NCBI GenBank assembly: GCA_033296885.1
Contig: MU864058.1
Span: forward strand, 1 to 47,870
From: Triangularia verruculosa
Taxonomy: Eukaryota > Ascomycota > Sordariomycetes > Sordariales > Podosporaceae
DNA: 47,870 nt
Direction of reading: 5' to 3'
Shown here one piece after another: positions 1-11,705 of the stretch; position 1 is the stretch's first letter; each line of letters begins with the position of its first letter. A program made the position numbers and the translations under genes. Below the pieces are notes generated by a model. That model did not search any database. It was not told the DNA's origin and saw nothing but the letters and a program-made list of their open reading frames with translations.

Positions 1-960
1 GAGTTAGGCTTATGTGAGAAGAAGTTGGAAGACCTAGCCGGCACCTCAACACCTGGGTCTTACCCGGCACCTATTATGTGCCACACGTTAACATAAACTT
101 TCTGAAAAAAACTTACTTTTAATAGCTATTAAATTCGTAAGTAACCTTCCCCGATTAATAATATATAATATAAAGTAGAGATTAATATATATTAAAATTA
201 AAAATTAAAGTACTTTAATAACTTTTAATTATAAAATAAATATTATATTTATAAAACTCTCTCCGGTAATAATTAAAAATTAATAAATAGTATTCCGAAA
301 ATTTATTTTTTTAGTCCTTTTAACTTTTATAATATCTTTATAATAGACCTTTTTAATTATCTTTTCGAAAAACTTTTCTAAAAGTATAAACGGAAGTTTA
401 TATTTAAAATAATAGTTTTATTAACTAAATATATAATATATATCTATGCTTACCTTAAAATACTTAATTTAATATATTTTTTAATTATATATAATTAAAG
501 TCGTTTATATAAAAAATATTATATACCGAGATCTTAAACTTTAAAATTTTTTTATAAGAAGATTAAAAATACCCGCCGTTAATAAAGTATATTTTATTAA
601 TTTTAATATAACTAAACATTATTAAAATCTAAAAACCTAAAAATATATCTCCTATAGTAAAAAGCGATTATTTTTAGGTACTGTAAAGTATATAAGTATC
701 AATACTTACCTTAGGCGGGAGTAATCGCGGCGAGACGATCTCGAGGCTCTATACTATATATAGCTACATTTCCTAAGGGGCGGTTTACTGTAGTAAGGGA
801 CGAAGGCGTCTACGAAGTATATGCGAATCGGGGAGAAGAAGCAATAGGTAACGATTAACGATCTATATACCGGCTTTCCGGAGGAATTTACTAAGTATCT
901 TCGGTATATCCGTGGCTTGGGTTTTAAGGATTAGCCGGATTACGACCATCTATAAAATCT
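1..960. repeat. AT-rich, RIP-like decayed repeat tract
   Basis: From about 100 to 900 the sequence is strongly A+T-rich, dominated by TA, TTA and AAT steps, with hardly any open reading frame on either strand. Nearly pure A/T runs are broken by small GC islands. In Pezizomycotina this is the usual look of a transposon copy mutated by RIP (C to T on both strands). No terminal repeat or coding domain survives well enough to name the element. Confidence 0.75.
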
Positions 961-3180
961 TCTTTCACAGGTATTAAAAGATACTAGCGAGGTTAATAAT
1001 AGCGAGTTTAACTGGATAAAGGTTGGGGAAGAGAGGCTCAGAGAACTGGGGGTACGGCCGCCGCCGGCGCTATTAACAGCGACGGGCATAACCGGGAAAC
1101 GACCCCGTAAGGATTCAGTTCCTGATCCAGGGCAAGCCCGAGCTCGAAGGCTCCCTGCGCTCCTCCACAGACTTCCCGATGGGGGAGCGGCCGGCATTGA
1201 GGAGGAGTCTGGGAATTGTGGATCAGTTAGGCGAGGTGGTAACGCAGAGTCGGGCGTTAGCTGTGATGCGGCGTCGGCCGGCTAGGCGGTTGTGGTTGCA
1301 AGATGTGGGGATTGCGGATCGGCCGGGCCGGGCCAGGGCGACAGAGATTCGGAGGCTTGCAGGTAGTGGGAATCGTTTCAAGGCAGCCACGGTCGGGACT
1401 TACGTAGCGCGTAGTTTAGGCGCTGCAGGCGCTTAGGAGTAGCTATTTCCCTCAAGAAATAGAGAGGCGGCTGCGGAAAATGAGGCCGAGATTAGTCGTA
1501 TGCTTGGGGCACATGGCCACCTCCTTCGTGTTGATTAGGCATGAGTCCCTGCATAAGGCTGGCATCCTCCACAAAGCCTCTAAACAGCTTCATTGCCTTC
1601 TCTTTCTCTTCGAGGCAGTGAAAAGCCTACGGATCTGTCGTAACGTTACGGTCCGCAGGGAAATTTCCAGATTTGGATCATTGAGTGGATCGTTTGAGCG
1701 CAAGTAGGTTGATATACGGAGCGGCGTCGAGACAATGGCATCAGCAAAGGCGTCGATCCCCGGCCGGATGCGATCCTGCAGACGCCACGCAGTATGTCTA
1801 CACCTACCCCAAGGGGAATCTCGAACATTGGGCCGGACCGAGTCGTTCTCGCTCCTCAATCAATGCTCAATCTTCCAGTGAATACCAAGCACCCGACCGA
1901 GGACTTTTCTAACTTACTGCGTAGTGGTTGCATTACTTCTATCCATAGTAACGAAGTGCTTGTCTCAACGATTGGAAAAATCGACAATCTCAAATTTGAG
2001 CGCAAGAAGAATTGTTATTCAACGGATTGGATACAGTGCGACTGCCACTGCCCAACCTCCCACAACGGTGAAAAGAAACATGAAATCCACCCCCCCTGCC
2101 CTACTATAGGAGTATGCTTTCGTATTGTTATGTCAGCGCTGTCACTTGAAAGGGGGTCTCAGGTTGCGGAATTACTTACGGGTCGTCAATCTCTCATTTC
2201 CATTTTTGCGGACGGTTATTGTCATGGCACTGGTGCCCCACTTCCTTGGGTGGCCCCACTGCCAGGACCTGTCCCACGTGACCCACAGCCTTGCACACAC
2301 AAAATCCCTGCAGGTCTGATTAGGCAAAGCCTCTTCCCTCTTTTCCCTCCTTAGCTTAGATTCGGTCAATTGAATATGGTATTTCTGTAGCCCTTTGCCT
2401 CAGAGAACCTGCCAACCGTGACAGTTATGGTGGTATTACCATTGTCTCTAAAGACTGCGAGGTTCATTGGATGAACTTTACTGAAAAGAAAACGCACAGC
2501 TTTCAAATCCACATCAATGTATCAATATTTCCTTCAAAGCTATTCTCCTATTTCTCATTTATATACTTAATCCCAACCTGTACACCTAGCAAATCATCTG
2601 GAAGTTCATCAGATTTATACAACCAGTTTCCCTCTTCTATCTTCAATATCCACTCGCCATAGACAACGATTGCTCCAGAAGACATCAGTATGTAGATAGC
2701 TACTGTCTTCGAGCTCTTTCATCGCTAGATTTAAGGTTGTTGATCGATGTACCTATCTATATTCAATAAGTTATAGAACGTACAGCAAACAGAAGAACGG
2801 CTTTACCCATTGCGCAGCTTGCTTCAGAGCGTCGTCTTCATTGTCAACCTCGACTGGCATTGTTGATGTAGGGAGCGCCCGATTACCGCGCCCTCAAAAA
2901 ACTCCTATGTTTGAACTGGTATTTTTGGGCTATGTAATTTGCGCTTGACGGAATCTCCTCGCAAGGTTTTCTGGAGGGGTAGTTGGCGGGGTATTTGACG
3001 AGGCATTTTTTTGGAGCGGATTAACTGAGGCGGGCGGTGTTGTCAGGTGATACGGAATCTCGCCAAGAAGGATCCGGTTACGCTGAGATAACGGTTAAAA
3101 TTATCAGGATGCAGATACTCAGGCGGTCGCCAACATCTTCAGAGGTTGTTATCGGAGGGTAAATCAATAAAGTTAATCTT
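961..3180. other. Degenerate mosaic without a supportable gene
   Basis: GC content returns to normal here. Open frames of 60-186 codons exist on both strands, but none shows a recognisable domain, consistent splice signals or a clear start. The longest, plus strand from 1794 to 2354, is cysteine-poor at the start and shows no family I know. At about 3131-3215 there is a short direct duplication (an atcttcagaggt...gagggtaaa unit repeated 41 bp apart), the second copy carrying mostly C-to-T type changes. The likeliest reading is eroded transposon or gene fragments. Confidence 0.4.
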
Positions 3181-3192
3181 CAGAGGTTTTTA

Positions 3193-3607
3193 TTGAGGGG
3201 TAAAATTGTTGTGCTGCAAACTCAAGTACATGTGCTAGCATTTGCATCCTACACAGTTCAGCCTCCGTTTTGTCTGCTTGAGGATGATGTCGGCGCATCG
3301 CAGGTTGACGAGGGGCCTGTCGAGGAATTTCCGGCGTCGCAGACCTTTGTGGATGATCAGGACTTGGAGATCCAATATTCGGCCGACTCGGAGACCAGAC
3401 AGATAGAGCAGGAGGAGCGCCAGACTCGTTTGAGCGAGGAGCCTGAGAGCCCCGTAAGTTCAATACTTACCTTGATGAAACTTAGTCGGGTATAATACTG
3501 ATAAAACTTAGCAACCGCCTAGGTGCGAGTTCGGTATCTGCGACACGGGGTATGACAGTCTTTGGGGACCACTATATTGTGAATGCGGACACAATGATGC
3601 GAAGATG
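3193..3607 (+). pseudogene. Gene fragment: acidic linker followed by Cys-rich knuckle
   Basis: A plus-strand frame up to 3453 encodes an acidic Glu/Gln-rich stretch. It runs into a perfect donor (CCC|GTAAGT at 3454). An acceptor at 3511 (CTTAG, after an ACTGAT branch-like site) restores a frame whose first residues form a Cys-rich knuckle: Cys-x4-Cys, then Cys-x-Cys-x2-His. The putative intron is 58 nt. No start codon or upstream exon could be placed, and no convincing domain follows, so this looks like the surviving middle of a larger gene. Similar Cys/His knuckles occur near the ends of fungal HET/NLR-type proteins, but that link is speculative. Confidence 0.28.
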
Positions 3608-4009
3608 GTGAGCCGTTTTTGGGACTTCTTCGCATCCTCATTGAAAAAGAAGGTCTCTGAAGGGCGACGGGACTGCACCGCTGGAGACGGGGGTATCTGC
3701 AATGGGTGCAAATTTACGGCCACCCCTCTGCAACCCCGCGGGTTTTCCGCACACACCTTCACCTTATGTGAGGTTGCACTGCAAAGATCCCTTCCACTGG
3801 CAAGCGCAGACTCGGTTCCCACCTACCCTTGCAACTCCGCTTCCCACTGGGGGAACCAGTCCATTTTCCCACCCACCATTGGAAGATCAAGAGTCCTAGC
3901 AAACTGGGCCAACAGGCAACGGTGACAATTCTCCAGCCGAGACATTCCCGGCGTTTTATTGTAAAGTGATAGCCAATCGGATGCAAAGAACCCCACTATT
4001 AAAATCCTT

Positions 4010-4110
4010 GTTATGAGCCTTTTGTAAAAACCCTTGTTGGAAAGCTCAACTAAGAAATCCCTGTTCAGGAGCTCCACTGTAAAAACCCCCCTGTTTATCT
4101 CAAAAGCTCT
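4010..4110. repeat. Three degenerate ~27-bp tandem units
   Basis: Three successive blocks of the form taaaaacccttgttggaaagctcaac repeat with 60-80% visible similarity between about 4024 and 4110. On the minus strand they read as a repeated ~9-residue pattern. A separate ttcc microsatellite lies at 4268-4290. No function is evident. Confidence 0.4.
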
Positions 4111-4626
4111 ACCATCAAATCTTAGAAGGGCTCTCGGCGGGAGGGACAAAGTCTCGTATTTTCAAATGTTCCCAGCCTCCTCTATCCAATTGCAATTACT
4201 AATCGAGCTTTGGATGGTGAGTGAGATTTGGATGCATGTTCCGCTCTCTGTCTTGCTCTTGCTCTCTGCTTCCTTCCTTCCTTCCTTCCTTCGTGCTTGG
4301 TTAGCGATTTACCGGAGGGTATTGTATTTTCCGAAACAGAAGAGAAGAGGCCTATCACGGTATCTCCCCTCTTGACTATGGGACCAGAACTTCAGGACAA
4401 TCAGTCGGAAGGCTCCCACGCTGAGTCTTCCATATTAGATTCACGTTCAGACCTATGGGCAGACAGATAGGCCTCACGTCATCTCTAAGGGCGCCCGCGA
4501 AGAGTCTCCGCACATAGAACCACCAGCTGAGAGTCTTTCCCCGGCGTCTCATTACTCCTTTTCAGATTTCGCCACTGCTTCAGCCGAAAGTAGGCTCATC
4601 GCGATTCGTATCCGAAGTATGTCGCC

Positions 4627-5283
4627 TTGGGAGCTAACTATCGTGGAGACACGCGACGCGTTGAAAAACGCGAGGATGAGCTTAGTCATCATTACGGGAC
4701 CCGTGAGCCTTTAAATCCACGGGTACCCGTGAACCTATTGGCTCCCTTCAAAGACACAAAGATGAGTAAACTGAACAGAGATTTGGCGGACTGTCAAAGG
4801 ACAATAACGATGGTTCTATCTTCAATCACGCTGTACAGGACCCACTTATTTAACGGAGAAACTCCACTAACACAGAATAGGATTGTTTCGAGCCGCACCT
4901 CTGGGAATATCGATCAGCTTCGGACTCAATTTGCCACACAGGAGCAGGCTCTAGCTAATCTGAGTGCGCAACTATCGATAAGAGAACCAGAGCCACAAGC
5001 AGATAACGACGGCATAACTGCTGAGGGAGACTCGAGCGTGCGGTTGACGGATAGCCTTAGAGATGTCTGCCAGAAGACTCTGTCGGCGACCCGCGCATGG
5101 CGTACCGGGCAGAAGTTTGGTGATATGAAGACAGACGACCATTCGATTGCTATGCAAGGGATAGTCGGCGTGGCACAGCTAGGCGTGGACCAGTCGTTTG
5201 GTAGCCTAACGACTACGAAGAGTAGCCGTGTATTTCAAGGGCAAATGGATTCAAGCTCTTTTAGCAACCTCTTCAGCAAATGA
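4627..5283 (+). pseudogene. Truncated fungal STAND/NLR N-terminal-like domain
   Basis: The frame ends at 5283 with a stop. From about 4741 it reads like the second half of the helical N-terminal domain of fungal NACHT/HET-associated proteins (Azaphilone-cluster protein L/PigL_N-like). There is a Lys-rich helix with the motif KMSKLNRDLADC, then a Ser/Thr-rich helix, a long Gln-rich coiled segment, and the characteristic tail FGSLTTTKSSRVFQGQMDSS followed by Phe-Ser-Asn-Leu-Phe. The usual first half (start Met and leading hydrophobic helices) is not visible upstream, and no NTPase or effector domain follows. It is therefore a relic, or a truncated solo domain. Recognition rests on remembered family patterns. 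Confidence 0.45.
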
Positions 5284-5635
5284 TGTTGATTTTCCTACGT
5301 AACTGGAATCTGCAGTTAGCCACGGTCTTAAGAACTTTGCTTCTTACTATCATATCCTCGCATTTAGCCCCGTCTCAATATACATAAACCAATAATACGT
5401 CTGCCCATGCCGCCTGTGGCTTATTTGCTCGCTTCACTTCCCAACGACTGGTCCAGGACTTGCAGTTTACTATACTATTAGTCGTAGCCAAGGCCTGTTG
5501 GTGGTTACGTGTGACATCAACCCAGTATCCCTCTCAGAGGTTCTGATCATGGGTTCGTCACACTCCTTAACACTCTCATATTGCAGCGGATAATGCTTCA
5601 AAAGAAGAAGAGAATCCACGAGGGAAATAGCCTTA

Positions 5636-5790
5636 AGAATCCGGAAGCGTGGTTTCATCCACAATCGCCTACAGACTTGTTGTGTATTACCATTAGAAGC
5701 CATTTATGGCTTCAGTAGAGGCAGCGATTCCCTATGCCTTGTTGCCTGGGTCAAAACGTAGAAGCCGTTTCCGGCTCCAGCAAAGGCAGA
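5636..5790. repeat. Direct repeat copy 1 (less mutated)
   Basis: This 155-bp block starts with aatccggaagcgtggttt and ends with aaaggcaga. It is duplicated at 6059-6210. Relative to that copy it keeps C and G at most variable positions, so it is the less decayed copy. Confidence 0.8.
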
Positions 5791-6058
5791 ATTCAACCCC
5801 AAAGCCGATTCTGGCTCAACCAAGAGCAGGGATGCCGGATATGATCCTTGTAATACTGTACCTGCCCTTGCTAGATGGCTGGGCTCTCGAAGCAGCTCTG
5901 AGAGCACGATTTTGAACTACAGGTGGACATTATCTGCCTCCAAAACTGGCTCCTAGCTAACTGCACACATGAGCCAGTTTTGGCGCCTGGACTCCTTGCA
6001 AGGAATTCCATGCCAAACCGGGAGCTTGGCTTTGCAAGGCTACCTAGTAATACTGTAA

Positions 6059-6210
6059 GAATCCGGAAGCGTGGTTTTATCCGCAATTGCTTACAGACTT
6101 GTTATGTATTACTATTAGAAGCTATTTATGGCTTTAATAAAGGTAGCGATTCTTTATATTATTTACGTTAAAACGTAGAAGTTATTTCTGGCTCCAGTAA
6201 AGGCAGATTA
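6059..6210. repeat. Direct repeat copy 2 (RIP-like)
   Basis: This is the second copy of the block at 5636-5790, about 270 bp downstream. Differences are overwhelmingly C-to-T or G-to-A (for example tcgcct to ttgctt, cattag to tattag, gcttcagtag to gctttaataa). That is the signature of repeat-induced point mutation acting on one copy. Confidence 0.8.
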
Positions 6211-6767
6211 TCGTTGCTTATTGAAAAAGCCGTTTCTAGTTTTACCAGAGATTGGGATTTTATATCGTTATCTTAGCGCTACCTTAGGCTAAATAATTTA
6301 TATATAGAAGCTTTTTTTAGCTCTGTAAAGGTAGAAGATCCTTATTATAATACCTACTAAACTAAATAACTGCGCTCTAGAAATGGCTTTTAGAGCTAAA
6401 TAGACCTACCAGAAAGGTAGTATTCGACATATTAATCTAAGTTTTCGGTGATCCCGGATACAGGAACGATATTTAGAGCGAGATAACTTGCCTGATTTAG
6501 ACTAATTTAAAAACTATTCCTGGCGTGGATACTACGCTGTATAAGCTGTTTCTGACTTTAATATAGATATTGGTTCCCTATTATAACTTTTATACCTATC
6601 CTAAGCGGAATAGTTATTAATGTAGCCAGGGTTATTTTCTAGTAACTTCCACCAAAAGCCCCCCTGCAGCGCTAATAACAATTACCGTGGAATAGGTGTA
6701 CGCTCCAGAAACAGCTTTGCCATAGTCTACCTCCAGTATAGCCTGGTCTCAGGTAAATTCAACCATT

Positions 6768-7117
6768 GCTTACCGTGCTCAGGGCTTTACTCACCGTGCT
6801 CAGGGCTTTGCTCACCGTACTTAGGGCTTTGCTCACCGTACTCAGGGCTTTGCTTACCGTGCTCAGGGCTTTGCTCACCGTGCTCAGGGCTTTGCTCACC
6901 CTGCTCAGGGCTTTGCTCACCCTGCTCAGGGCCTTGCTCACCGTGCTCAGGGTTTGCTCACCGTGCTCAGAGTTTGCTCACCCTGCTCAGGGCTTTGCTC
7001 ACCCTGCTCAGGGCTTTGCTCACCCTGCCCAGGGCTTTGCTCACCCTGCTCAGGCCTTGCTCACCCTGCTCAGGGCTTTGCTCATCCCTGCTCAGGGCTT
7101 CTCCACTTCTGCTCAGG
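6768..7117. repeat. 21-bp minisatellite, about 16 units
   Basis: The unit gctcaccgtgctcagggcttt is repeated about 16 times. Most units are 21 bp, with three 20-bp units near 6945, 6965 and 7045. Point variants (gtgctc/ctgctc/gtactc) are arranged in blocks, as expected from slippage and unequal exchange. Because 21 is a multiple of 3, both strands are open across it (plus: Leu-Thr-Val-Leu-Arg-Ala-Leu; minus: Ser-Lys-Ala-Leu-Ser-Thr-Val). Neither strand has a credible gene context, so I call it a non-coding minisatellite. Confidence 0.9.
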
Positions 7118-7376
7118 TTAAAGCGGCGAGTGCTCAGGTCCAAGAACGGAAGTGGAAATCGTCCATGTCCAGATTCCGATATTGCAATGGCTGTTGTTTT
7201 CACCATTACATTTTCACCATTATTTAATTCATCACTTCACTTAAACGTACAGAGAGCTTTCCACCATGTGCACAACCACCGCCAACCAAAAAGAAACATT
7301 TGACCCAAGGATATCATCATACATCAAAGAAAAGACGAACAGAAAACCACCCCTTTCTTACCGCAACACCTTTTGA

Positions 7377-8774
7377 TCAAGGATACTCATCACCCCTCAA
7401 ATCCCCCCTCCCCCTCCCCCTCTCATGCTCCCGCGTAGTGACCAGCTTCTCCCCTGACTCCCTCTCCAACCCATCCATCGCATCAATAGCCTGCATCTCC
7501 ATATCAAACTCACTAGGCAGCGTCCTCAAACTCTCATTTCTCCCATGAACCCCTATCCTAGCATGATACGCTCCATGATCATACAACCTCGTAAACCCCT
7601 CCTTCTGCTGCTGTCCAGGCACAAGAGGCAGCGGCTTCTGTCCTTGTTGTCCCCTGGCGCCAGCACTCACCTTGCTGTTTTGCGTCGTCCCGCTGGCCAT
7701 GGTATCAACCTTCAGATTTCGTGCGTAATACTCTTCTCTTGTGGACAAAGCAGGCATGTGGGACTTGCGCGTGGGACCGACGCAGCCGAGGAGGGGGGCG
7801 AGGAAGGGGAGGTTGCCGCAGGTGATGCCGACAGACATTTCCAGGTAGGTCCAGACGCCGGTTTGGATTTGGGAGGAGTTGAAGGCATCGCGGGAGGAGC
7901 CGATCAGGGCGATCCAGCGGAAGAAGGAGGCGATCAAGACACTGTGAATTGGAGTTAGCTTTCTGCTGTATCATGAACATGAGAAGGGAAAAAGGGGGGG
8001 TTCTTACAAGATTCCTAGACTGAAAACCCCAACCAACCCGATCTTTGTTCTTCTCGGCACGCGAAGCTTCACCAAGGGTGGGATGGGCATGACGAAGATG
8101 ATGACGTCCCCTAGTGTGTTTATGACTGCGTTTGGAACCCCCATTCTGTGCACTGGGTCTTGGAGGCAGGAGCCGGTTTGGTCTTTATCCCAGAACAGCG
8201 AGGGTGGGTGGCATTGGAGGGTTGTGCCAAGGACGTTGGCGACGGTCCAGCAGCCGGTTAAGATGGCGACGGCCCAGGAGATGCGCCGGAAGGTTGTGCC
8301 TTGGAAGATGGTCATGTGGAAGATGATGAAGGAGAGCTTGATGAGGAAGAGGGTGGGCGGTTGAAGTTTCTTTTTTTCGGGAGAGAAACAAGTTAGTAAG
8401 GTGTTGGAAGAGTATGGGAGGCAGAGACAAACTTGGATAATCCAGATCATGAGGAGAAACTCCTTGAAGCGTTCTTTGCCGAGAATAGGGACCGGGACGC
8501 CTTGATTCGGTAGTCCTGTTACGGTGTTAGCGCAAGATATTTGGGGTGGTTTGGAATACGAGGCCATACCTAATAGTAAACACACTACTGTGCCATAGCT
8601 TAGTATCAGACCTGCCGTCATGCACCAGTCTTCTTTCCGTAACTCTTTGATGATTTTGAGTCTGGCATATATCCTCGCGAAGTGGGAACATGTCGATAGC
8701 ACAAGCCCAATGATAGTTGTGACGAGAATGTATTGTTGCTTTTGCTCCGTTGTAAAGTTGTCTAGTTGGACCAT
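7377..8774 (-). CDS. Fungal rhodopsin-domain integral membrane protein
   Basis: Four exons (8774-8570, 8515-8433, 8369-8008, 7941-7377) give 404 residues. Introns are 54, 63 and 66 nt with GTATGG, GTTTGT and GTAAGA donors and GCTAAC/CTAAC branch sites. The first two are multiples of three and leave the frame open if retained. The product is a seven-helix-type membrane protein of the SAT4/PTH11-like rhodopsin-domain family. A first helix lies at about residues 15-35, and the loop sequence GLPNQGVP is typical after helix 2. Further helices end at MPIPPLVKLRVPRR, the conserved loop before the last helices. The C-terminal ~120 residues are a hydrophilic tail. Members are orphan receptors or transporter-like proteins; the substrate or ligand is unknown. 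Confidence 0.87.
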
Positions 8775-10617
8775 CTTGGCGGTAACAGAAAGACAATGTC
8801 GCGGTCAGGGATAGCAAGTGAATCCTTCGCCATACATTGGCATCAATGTCAAGGGTGCTCGGAACCGAGGAGGAAGATCTGGAGAACTTGAACGCGGGGA
8901 AATAAAGTCAGAAAGCTTTGACGATGGAGAAAAGGAAGGTGAAGCTTGGAACCCCCCGGGGTTATCTGTGCTGCTACCAACGGGAAGGATTTATGTTTTG
9001 CGCGCGCTCTAGTGTTACGTGAGGTTGTACGTGCCTCGATGGTCAAGTCGGGGGGACATGTGCCACTGGTGAGTCTCTGCGGCAATGGAGACGGTTACCA
9101 GGACCCCGGGGATTCCACTGCAGGTCTACAGGCAGACTGGGTGTGGGGGACCGTTACACAAGAGCTGAGAGAAAGGGAAGGAACAACTCCCTGTGTGCAT
9201 CAAGCAGCAACAACAGGCCATATTGGTTGCCAAGGGCTGATAGGGCCAAGTTAGGCCACATAGCCAAGGGGCAAACACCACCAACAGGACAATAATCCGG
9301 TTTGCGAGGTCCTGGTTTGTGGGATTAACGGCTACTCCTGTCCCAAAAGATGCAGAGTCAGCAACTCGACATGCAGATCAGCATCTTCTTTTCCTACCGA
9401 TGTAACAGTCGCACAAATAACACTGCCGCCTGTCAGCTTGTGTGACGTTGTTGGCGTCTATTCGACTGCGTAGGGTTGTAGCACTAATCGTCAGAACTAC
9501 CGGACAGCCGCGATCCTCCAGGTTGTGCAGACAGTTCTTGCGCACAGGAGCCATCACAAGCAGTGGGAGGTCGTCCGTCCGTGATACGCGAGACCATGGC
9601 ATGTTGAAGGCTGTTGGAGGGCCGAGATGACATTGCCGATGACATGCAGACAGAAGCTCATCTTGACGTCGACACTCATCACATTGAAGCTTGATATCAC
9701 GGAGACACAAGAAAGATAGCGCGAGTTGCCAAAGTTCGGGAAGGATTTTACGTAGCATCCCTCCCCGCCCCCGACTTACTTGCATACGCGCACCAGTATT
9801 GCTCATACATCATGGCGGGTCGCCCCTCTAGTCCCCTGAGGTCTAGCGCGGGGAGGCATTGTCAGCAGCTCACACATCCCCTCCCGGAATTGACGGATTT
9901 CAGCGGACTTGCTACCTTATCCAAGGCAGAAAAGAAGGTTCGGCAGTCACCCGCCCGAGTGAGACGGCAGAGACGAAAACCTGGGACGAGACAAATGGGC
10001 GATTCTGCAGGTCTGTGTCTGAGCTCCGAAAAGTCGCGGAGCGTCAGCGGTGATGGTTGGGTGGGCAATGTCGCGATTGGTCTGCTCAAATGCAGTTGGC
10101 CCTCGACGGTCCCAGTTTTGAACTTGTTTTAACTTCTTAAGGCAATGGCCCCCTTTTGTGCCTTCACGGGACAGTGAGGATGTGGTTGCACAACAGCAGA
10201 GGGACATTCCTACACTTGTCTTTGGATCTGAATGAGGAAACTGTTGACTTCTCGGGCAGTCTGACAGCGAGGGCGATTCTACTCTTGGCGTGTGACGAGA
10301 GTGTACAATATTATGTGATGATTAGTCCTACAGAAGCCCCCCACCTGCGCCGCAGACATGCAGGTATGTCCAGCACCGCCCGCGTCGCTGGGGTCTTGTC
10401 CCTGTCGGGCGAGTTGACGAAGTCCCGGCCGGGTACGAAGGAACCGTACCGAGCCGATTCGGGGCCGGGAGGATCAGGGTCCAAGCTGCATGTCATCGCA
10501 TCCGATCAGATGATTCGGGGCCGGTCATCTTGTGATAACCTTGTGGAGTTCCGGTATTTTGTTTCTATATCAATCTCGTCATTCCTCTCGTTCTCTCTTT
10601 CCAGTAGCCTTGCGCTT
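8775..10617. other. Intergenic, no supportable gene
   Basis: This 1.8-kb region contains the upstream flank of the rhodopsin-domain gene and the 3' flank of the NmrA-like gene. A 142-codon minus-strand frame (9806-9378) has several Cys and Arg but no recognisable fold or splice context. Nothing else stands out. Confidence 0.4.
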
Positions 10618-11705
10618 TCAAATGTCTGCGGCAGCCTTTGTGTACAAGCCATTCAACTCCTCGATCTTGTGATCTTGGAGGAACTCCTTGAATGTGGCCG
10701 GCTTCACATCTAGATATCTTCCGTTGTCCAATTTGGCCGGCACGTACGTCTGCCCATTCATGATGTAAGTCTGGTAGTTACTATTGCATAGGTAGTCAGC
10801 CTCACAGTCAGTCACAACAGGCGCATCAAACTCGTAGCATACTCAGCCAACCAAGCAAAGATATTCTGCGGCTCCTTCGCACGCGTAGCCTCCATCTTTG
10901 CCTGCAACTCCTCCACGGTACCCAGGCATTCCAACGTTGGAGTTACCCCATACACCTCCTCAAATTCCACTGCAAGTTGTTTTGTGCTCTTTCTGTCTCC
11001 AAGGACTGATCCATCATTAGCCATCACGCTTCGGGGCCCATCCGTCTGATCGCACTTACACGTCTTAACCCCCACCGCCTCTTCATCCAAGGCAACCTCG
11101 GCCGTGAACTTCGCCGCATCATCATAACTCAACCCCTCCCATATCTCCTCCCCCGTCCCCCAATATCTCATGATCACCCCCTCCTGTTCACCCCCCGGCC
11201 TAAAAACCCCAAAATAGTCACTCCAAAAAGTCTCATAGAAAGCCCCGATCAAGATATGCACCCCCTTCACCGTCCTTCCCTCCTCCTGCAGATGCCCCTT
11301 CACAATCTTCTGCGCATCTTTCTGCGGATGCTCCCCAAACTTCAACTTGTCGTAATCCAATGTCCAATCACCAGCTACATATCTCTTCACCCCCTCGGCT
11401 TCGCACGCGTCGATGAGCAGCTTCTGCCCCTCGGTCATGAGCCGGGAGTCGCCGTGAAAAGCGCAGATCACAACGTCACATCCCGAGACGAAACGACGCA
11501 GCGCGGGGGGGTCGTATGGATCGCCCTGGGCGATGGTGATGTTTGGGTTGTCGGGGGAGGAGAGGATGGGGCTGGTGGAGGTTTTGGAGAGGTCGCGGCA
11601 GTAGCCTTTGATCTTGACGGAGGGGTTGATGGAGAGGAGGTGGTGGGTGATGAGGCGGGCGAGCCGGCCGGTGATGCCGGCTATGCCGACTGTGGTGACG
11701 GGCAT
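10618..11705 (-). CDS. NmrA-like/isoflavone-reductase-like NAD(P)-binding protein
   Basis: Two exons (11705-10843 and 10780-10618) encode 341 residues. The intron is 62 nt, with donor GTATGC, branch GCTGAC and acceptor AATAG. Reading through it would stop after Met-Arg-Leu-Leu. Splicing gives the expected C-terminus with NGQTYVPAKLDN, found at the end of many fungal NmrA-like proteins. The Rossmann dinucleotide loop GIAGITG sits at residues 7-13, and a Gly-Asp-pattern strand follows at about 58-65. The family includes NADPH-sensing regulators (NmrA, HSCARG) and small-molecule reductases of isoflavone-reductase type. The sequence does not decide between sensor and enzyme. A cytosolic location is expected, since no signal is seen. 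Confidence 0.9.

Larger units (their letters stand above)
5284..6767. repeat. Decayed interspersed repeat region with RIP-like gradient
   Basis: No gene is supportable. A motif of roughly 30-40 bp (gaagccatttatggcttcagt then a-aggcag) recurs at about 5697, 5758, 5798, 6117, 6176, 6230, 6308 and 6541, becoming progressively A/T-richer to the right. The block 5636-5790 is repeated at 6059-6210. Confidence 0.55.

Noticed and set aside
6766..7227. Open frame with a Leu-Thr-Val-Leu-Arg-Ala-Leu heptad repeat (and its minus-strand counterpart)
   Set aside because: Produced by the 21-bp minisatellite, which is open on both strands. No flanking domain, splice or start context supports translation.
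9378..9806. 142-codon minus-strand frame with Cys and Arg residues
   Set aside because: Only a weak F-box-like impression at the N-terminus; no domain pattern, and it overlaps other random frames.
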